This document shows, one piece after another, positions 61,211 to 64,000 of a stretch of DNA of 64,000 bases. The stretch comes from Acanthochlamys bracteata (Eukaryota > Streptophyta > Magnoliopsida > Pandanales > Velloziaceae): the NCBI GenBank assembly GCA_019914995.1, contig CM034127.1, positions 6,572,001 through 6,636,000 on the forward strand. The letters run 5' to 3'. The position numbers and the translations under genes are program-made. The notes under the pieces were generated by a model. It ran no database searches. It saw nothing but the letters and a program-made list of their open reading frames with translations, and was not told the origin of the DNA. Position 1 is the first letter of the stretch. Every line of letters begins with the position of its first letter.

Positions 61211-63486
61211 TTCCCTCCCTCTTAAAAAACGGCCTCGTCCATGAGGGAGAATTGCTGAGGCTGTATAGAGAGATCCTCCCGAGTTGCATCCTCATATGGT
61301 AAGTCCTTCAAAGCTATCAAAGCCTCCCTATAACGTATTGCCGATTGAAATAGTTCTATAATTGAGGATGTTGCGTGGAGTTAGGTGAATCTAACCATCC
61401 TCATTAGTCGTGGAAGCTAAGTTCTAACTGGGGGAACAGAGCAGCTATCCTTGAGCTGAGATATATATACCGTTGGATGAATTTTCGAATCGTCGGGAAG
61501 ATCCAACCAATAAGCTACTTGGTTGACTTGCTCAAAAATACAAAATGGGCCATAGAACTGATATCGTAACTTGTGGTTAAGGTGACTTGCAATTCAAGTT
61601 TGCTGATATAACCGTAGCTTAAGAAAAACTGATCATTTGGTTGGAAGAATTTATCTTATCGATAACGATTAGCGGTTTGTTTCATACGATGTTAGGCCTG
61701 TTGTAGATGCAATCTGAGGTCATGAAGATCACATTGCGTCTTGCAGTTTATGGTTAACGCTTTCTATTTTAGTAGGTCCGTTGGCGAGGGAAACCAAAGG
61801 AGATGGAGGGTGTCAGTAGACATTTCAAGCGGGGAGATCTTAGTTGCATAATGGGTGCTAGTTTTATAAGAGTATTTATTGGGCTTCCAAATTAGGCTAG
61901 ATTCGAATTAGTAGCGTGTAGGGCTTGGTGGGCCCGAGTGAAATATAGACTAGCTTGGTAGGCTAGGGTCATAGCGTAGGGGTCTAAGATAATGCTCAAG
62001 TGAAAACGGACTGGCTAATTTAGAGGTGACCCAATAACTCGTCTTAGATTGGACCAAATGGACCTTGGTTTGGTGAGCTTAACAACCCAGGTTCCTTAAT
62101 AGTCCAATATTAGCTGGATGCTGAAATGGATATGTGCTTATAGGTGGGGGATGTTAACTCTTAATAGGCTTTGGCCAGCCTCTTAGGGGTTGGACTAGGC
62201 TTAGGTGAGTAGCGCGGAGGGGCCAAGGGGTTGGTGCTTAAGTGAAAAACGAGCTAATCAATTTGGGAAGGTTGACCAATCCTTTTAGTGTGGGGACCTG
62301 ACTCTATAGTATTCAACCCAATATAGCCAACGAATCTATTAATGCGGGTGCTCATCAATGAAGCATCAAAAGTAGGATTCAAGTCCACTATTAAGAACCT
62401 CCGTTTGATCATCCGAGTGTGGGTGATAAGAAGAAACGGTGTGGAAGGTGGTATCTTGCAATTTTTCTGGAATGGGTAACGGTTGTAGGAGGCCACGAAC
62501 GAAGAGAAGAGCTTTTTGCTTGAGTGCAAGTATCGCATGCAGAGATGCAGCATTGGACGCCCTTACTCGTTCCTGGTCGGTAGAACATGCTTTGGAGACG
62601 TTTGTACGTACGGAACCTACCTCTAGGCCCACCCTGAGCCTAGTTGTGGGCTTCAAAAAGTAATTGGTGGCAAAGGGAAGAGTGTGATGGAACCCAAATA
62701 CGATGGTGATGTAGCAGAATTCCATTTTCTTATAGATAGGTTGGTGTTATTGCTTTACTGGACCTGGTGAATGAGGGAAATGGTGCCATCGTATGTGTGC
62801 TGAACTTGCCTGAGGTCATCCTAAAAGGATGGATGAATTGAAGAGAATGCAGCCAGAGATGCAGAACTACAGCGGGACAAAGCGATGATATTTTCCTCCC
62901 TTGACCTATATTGGATAAAATAATTATATCCTAATAACTTCACCAACCATTTTGATGTGCAGGCGTTACGAGGTGTTGGTCCACTAGATATTTGAGCCTC
63001 AGATGGTCCGTTTTGATGATGAATCGGTGTCCCAATAGGTACGGCCGCCAGAGTTATATTGCCAAGACTAGAGTCATAAGTTCTTTCTCATACATAGACT
63101 TTGCTAATGCCGCTCCAATGATAGCTTTGCTGAAATACGCAATAGGCTGATTAGTTTTGAATTAATTTTTGTGCCTAGTCCATTGCCGGAAGCATCAGTT
63201 CTATAGTGAATGACAAGTTGAAATTAGGATTGGCTAAAATAGGAGTGGTTGTCATGGCGAGTTTGAGAGCATTGAAAGCATTGGCTGCTTCTTGTGACCA
63301 TAGATAACTACTTTCTTCAAGAGAACAATCAAAAGAGCAGCTTCTTACTGTATTTACAAATTGGCAGTAATAACCCATTAGTCCAAGGAATCCTCGCAAG
63401 AAAGTAACTGAACTTAGCGCCGGCCATTCTGTCATTGCTTGTACCTTGGAGAGGTCACAGGCAATACCCTCTGCGGAGATGATATG
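61211..63486 (-). pseudogene. Decayed Ty3/gypsy pol (RT tail, RNase H, integrase pieces, C-terminal part)
   Basis: Read on the minus strand from 63486 downwards: the end of reverse transcriptase and its connection (EWPALSSVTFLRGFLGLMGYY; FNALKLAMTTTPILANPNF), RNase H (KSMYEKELMTLVLAI; WRPYLLGHRFIIKTDHLRLK; LLGYNYFIQY), integrase zinc-binding and start (RGLLQPLPIPEK), a jump to the end of the core (SSYHPHSDDQTEVLN), then the C-terminal segment (FYGPF.IFEQVNQVAYWLDL; SQLK) and a terminal piece (RYREALIALKDLP; ATREDLS). Most of the integrase core is deleted, and stops and shifts are frequent. The 5' part (gag, protease, start of RT) is separated by the insertion at 63487 and lies outside the window. 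Confidence 0.8.
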
Positions 63487-64000
63487 TCACGATCCAACCG
63501 TGAGTCATGCCCGACACTGGATTAAACCAAGTCCAGATAGAATCCGAACTTGGTCGAGCCCTGTAAGTCTACGAAAACCAAAAATAAAATATCAAAGTGC
63601 CAAGTTCAGAAAAGTTTAAAAAAACCTTCGGCAAAACTTCCACATAAAACCTAAAGAGAAATAATAACAATAATAAACCATACGTGTACCAATAATACTA
63701 AAGAAAATAAAAATAATAAATACAAGAATGTAATGGAACTTTCATACGCTACCCGCTGTAAAACCTCAAGACGATAATAAGCAAAATTATTATAACGCGG
63801 TTATCCATATCTGACTATATTGATTACAATTCAAATCTCAACATATAGAAAATAAAAGTAAAGAAATACAAGTCCCTAGAAGTTACAGAGCCAACTAAAA
63901 ATGAGAAACTAAAACATATGCGAGACGTACCCTCATCGCATCAATCTGATCCACGATAAAAATGACACTAGACTCCATCTCAACCTTGCATTTTGTAGTA
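63487..64000. mobile_element. Partial copy of the TGTCACG LTR family, cut by the window end
   Basis: Begins TGTCACGATCCAACCGTG. It is collinear with the start of the intron-4 insert at 14499 through AAGTCCAGATAGAATCC, the GTTACAGAGCCAACT block (63879) and ATGCGAGACGTACC (63918). It starts exactly where the gypsy pol reading (I-S-A-E-G-I-A on the minus strand) stops, so it inserted into that older element. Only the first 514 bp are visible. Confidence 0.65.

Overview
This is nuclear DNA from a flowering plant, most likely a eudicot. It is AT-rich and intron-rich, has GT-AG introns of up to about 4.5 kb, and is littered with plant transposable elements (hAT, Ty1/copia, Ty3/gypsy, LINE, MITE). 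It also carries a scrap of chloroplast rpoC2. The species cannot be named from the sequence. Percent identities, database matches and insertion ages could not be computed; all calls come from reading translations, splice sites and repeat edges.

Two intact host genes were found, both on the + strand. The main one is MSH1, the plant organellar MutS homologue that ends in a GIY-YIG endonuclease domain. Its 22 exons were placed by hand between 12782 and 38115. They join without a stop or frame break into 1,132 codons, with the MutS mismatch-binding motif, Walker A and B, and GIY-YIG all present. The second gene (49719-53635, 5 coding exons, 946 codons) is a TRM/LONGIFOLIA-type protein with an N-terminal DUF3741-like motif and a C-terminal DUF4378. 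These proteins are linked to microtubule arrays and organ shape.

Layout: 1-5050 is a decayed hAT transposon; 5.7-11.9 kb holds copia remnants in AT-rich filler; 12219-12402 is a plastid rpoC2 fragment just upstream of MSH1. MSH1 carries a 3.2 kb LTR-like insert in intron 4 and a dead LINE fragment in intron 18. A 164-bp tandem duplication and a possible MITE follow. 41314-44473 is a compact gypsy derivative on the minus strand: LTR, PBS, gag, protease and chromodomain, but no reverse transcriptase, RNase H or integrase core. The TRM-like gene has a PIF/Harbinger-type MITE in a likely 5' UTR intron. 55203-60657 is a structurally complete copia element with a perfect CTTTC target duplication and a broken gag-pol. 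60955-63486 is a decayed gypsy pol on the minus strand, cut at its right end by a second copy of the intron-4 LTR family, which runs off the window.

The two host genes show no functional link. The most unusual items are the miniaturised gypsy element with gag-protease joined to a chromodomain, and the plastid fragment about 380 bp upstream of a gene whose product guards plastid and mitochondrial genomes.
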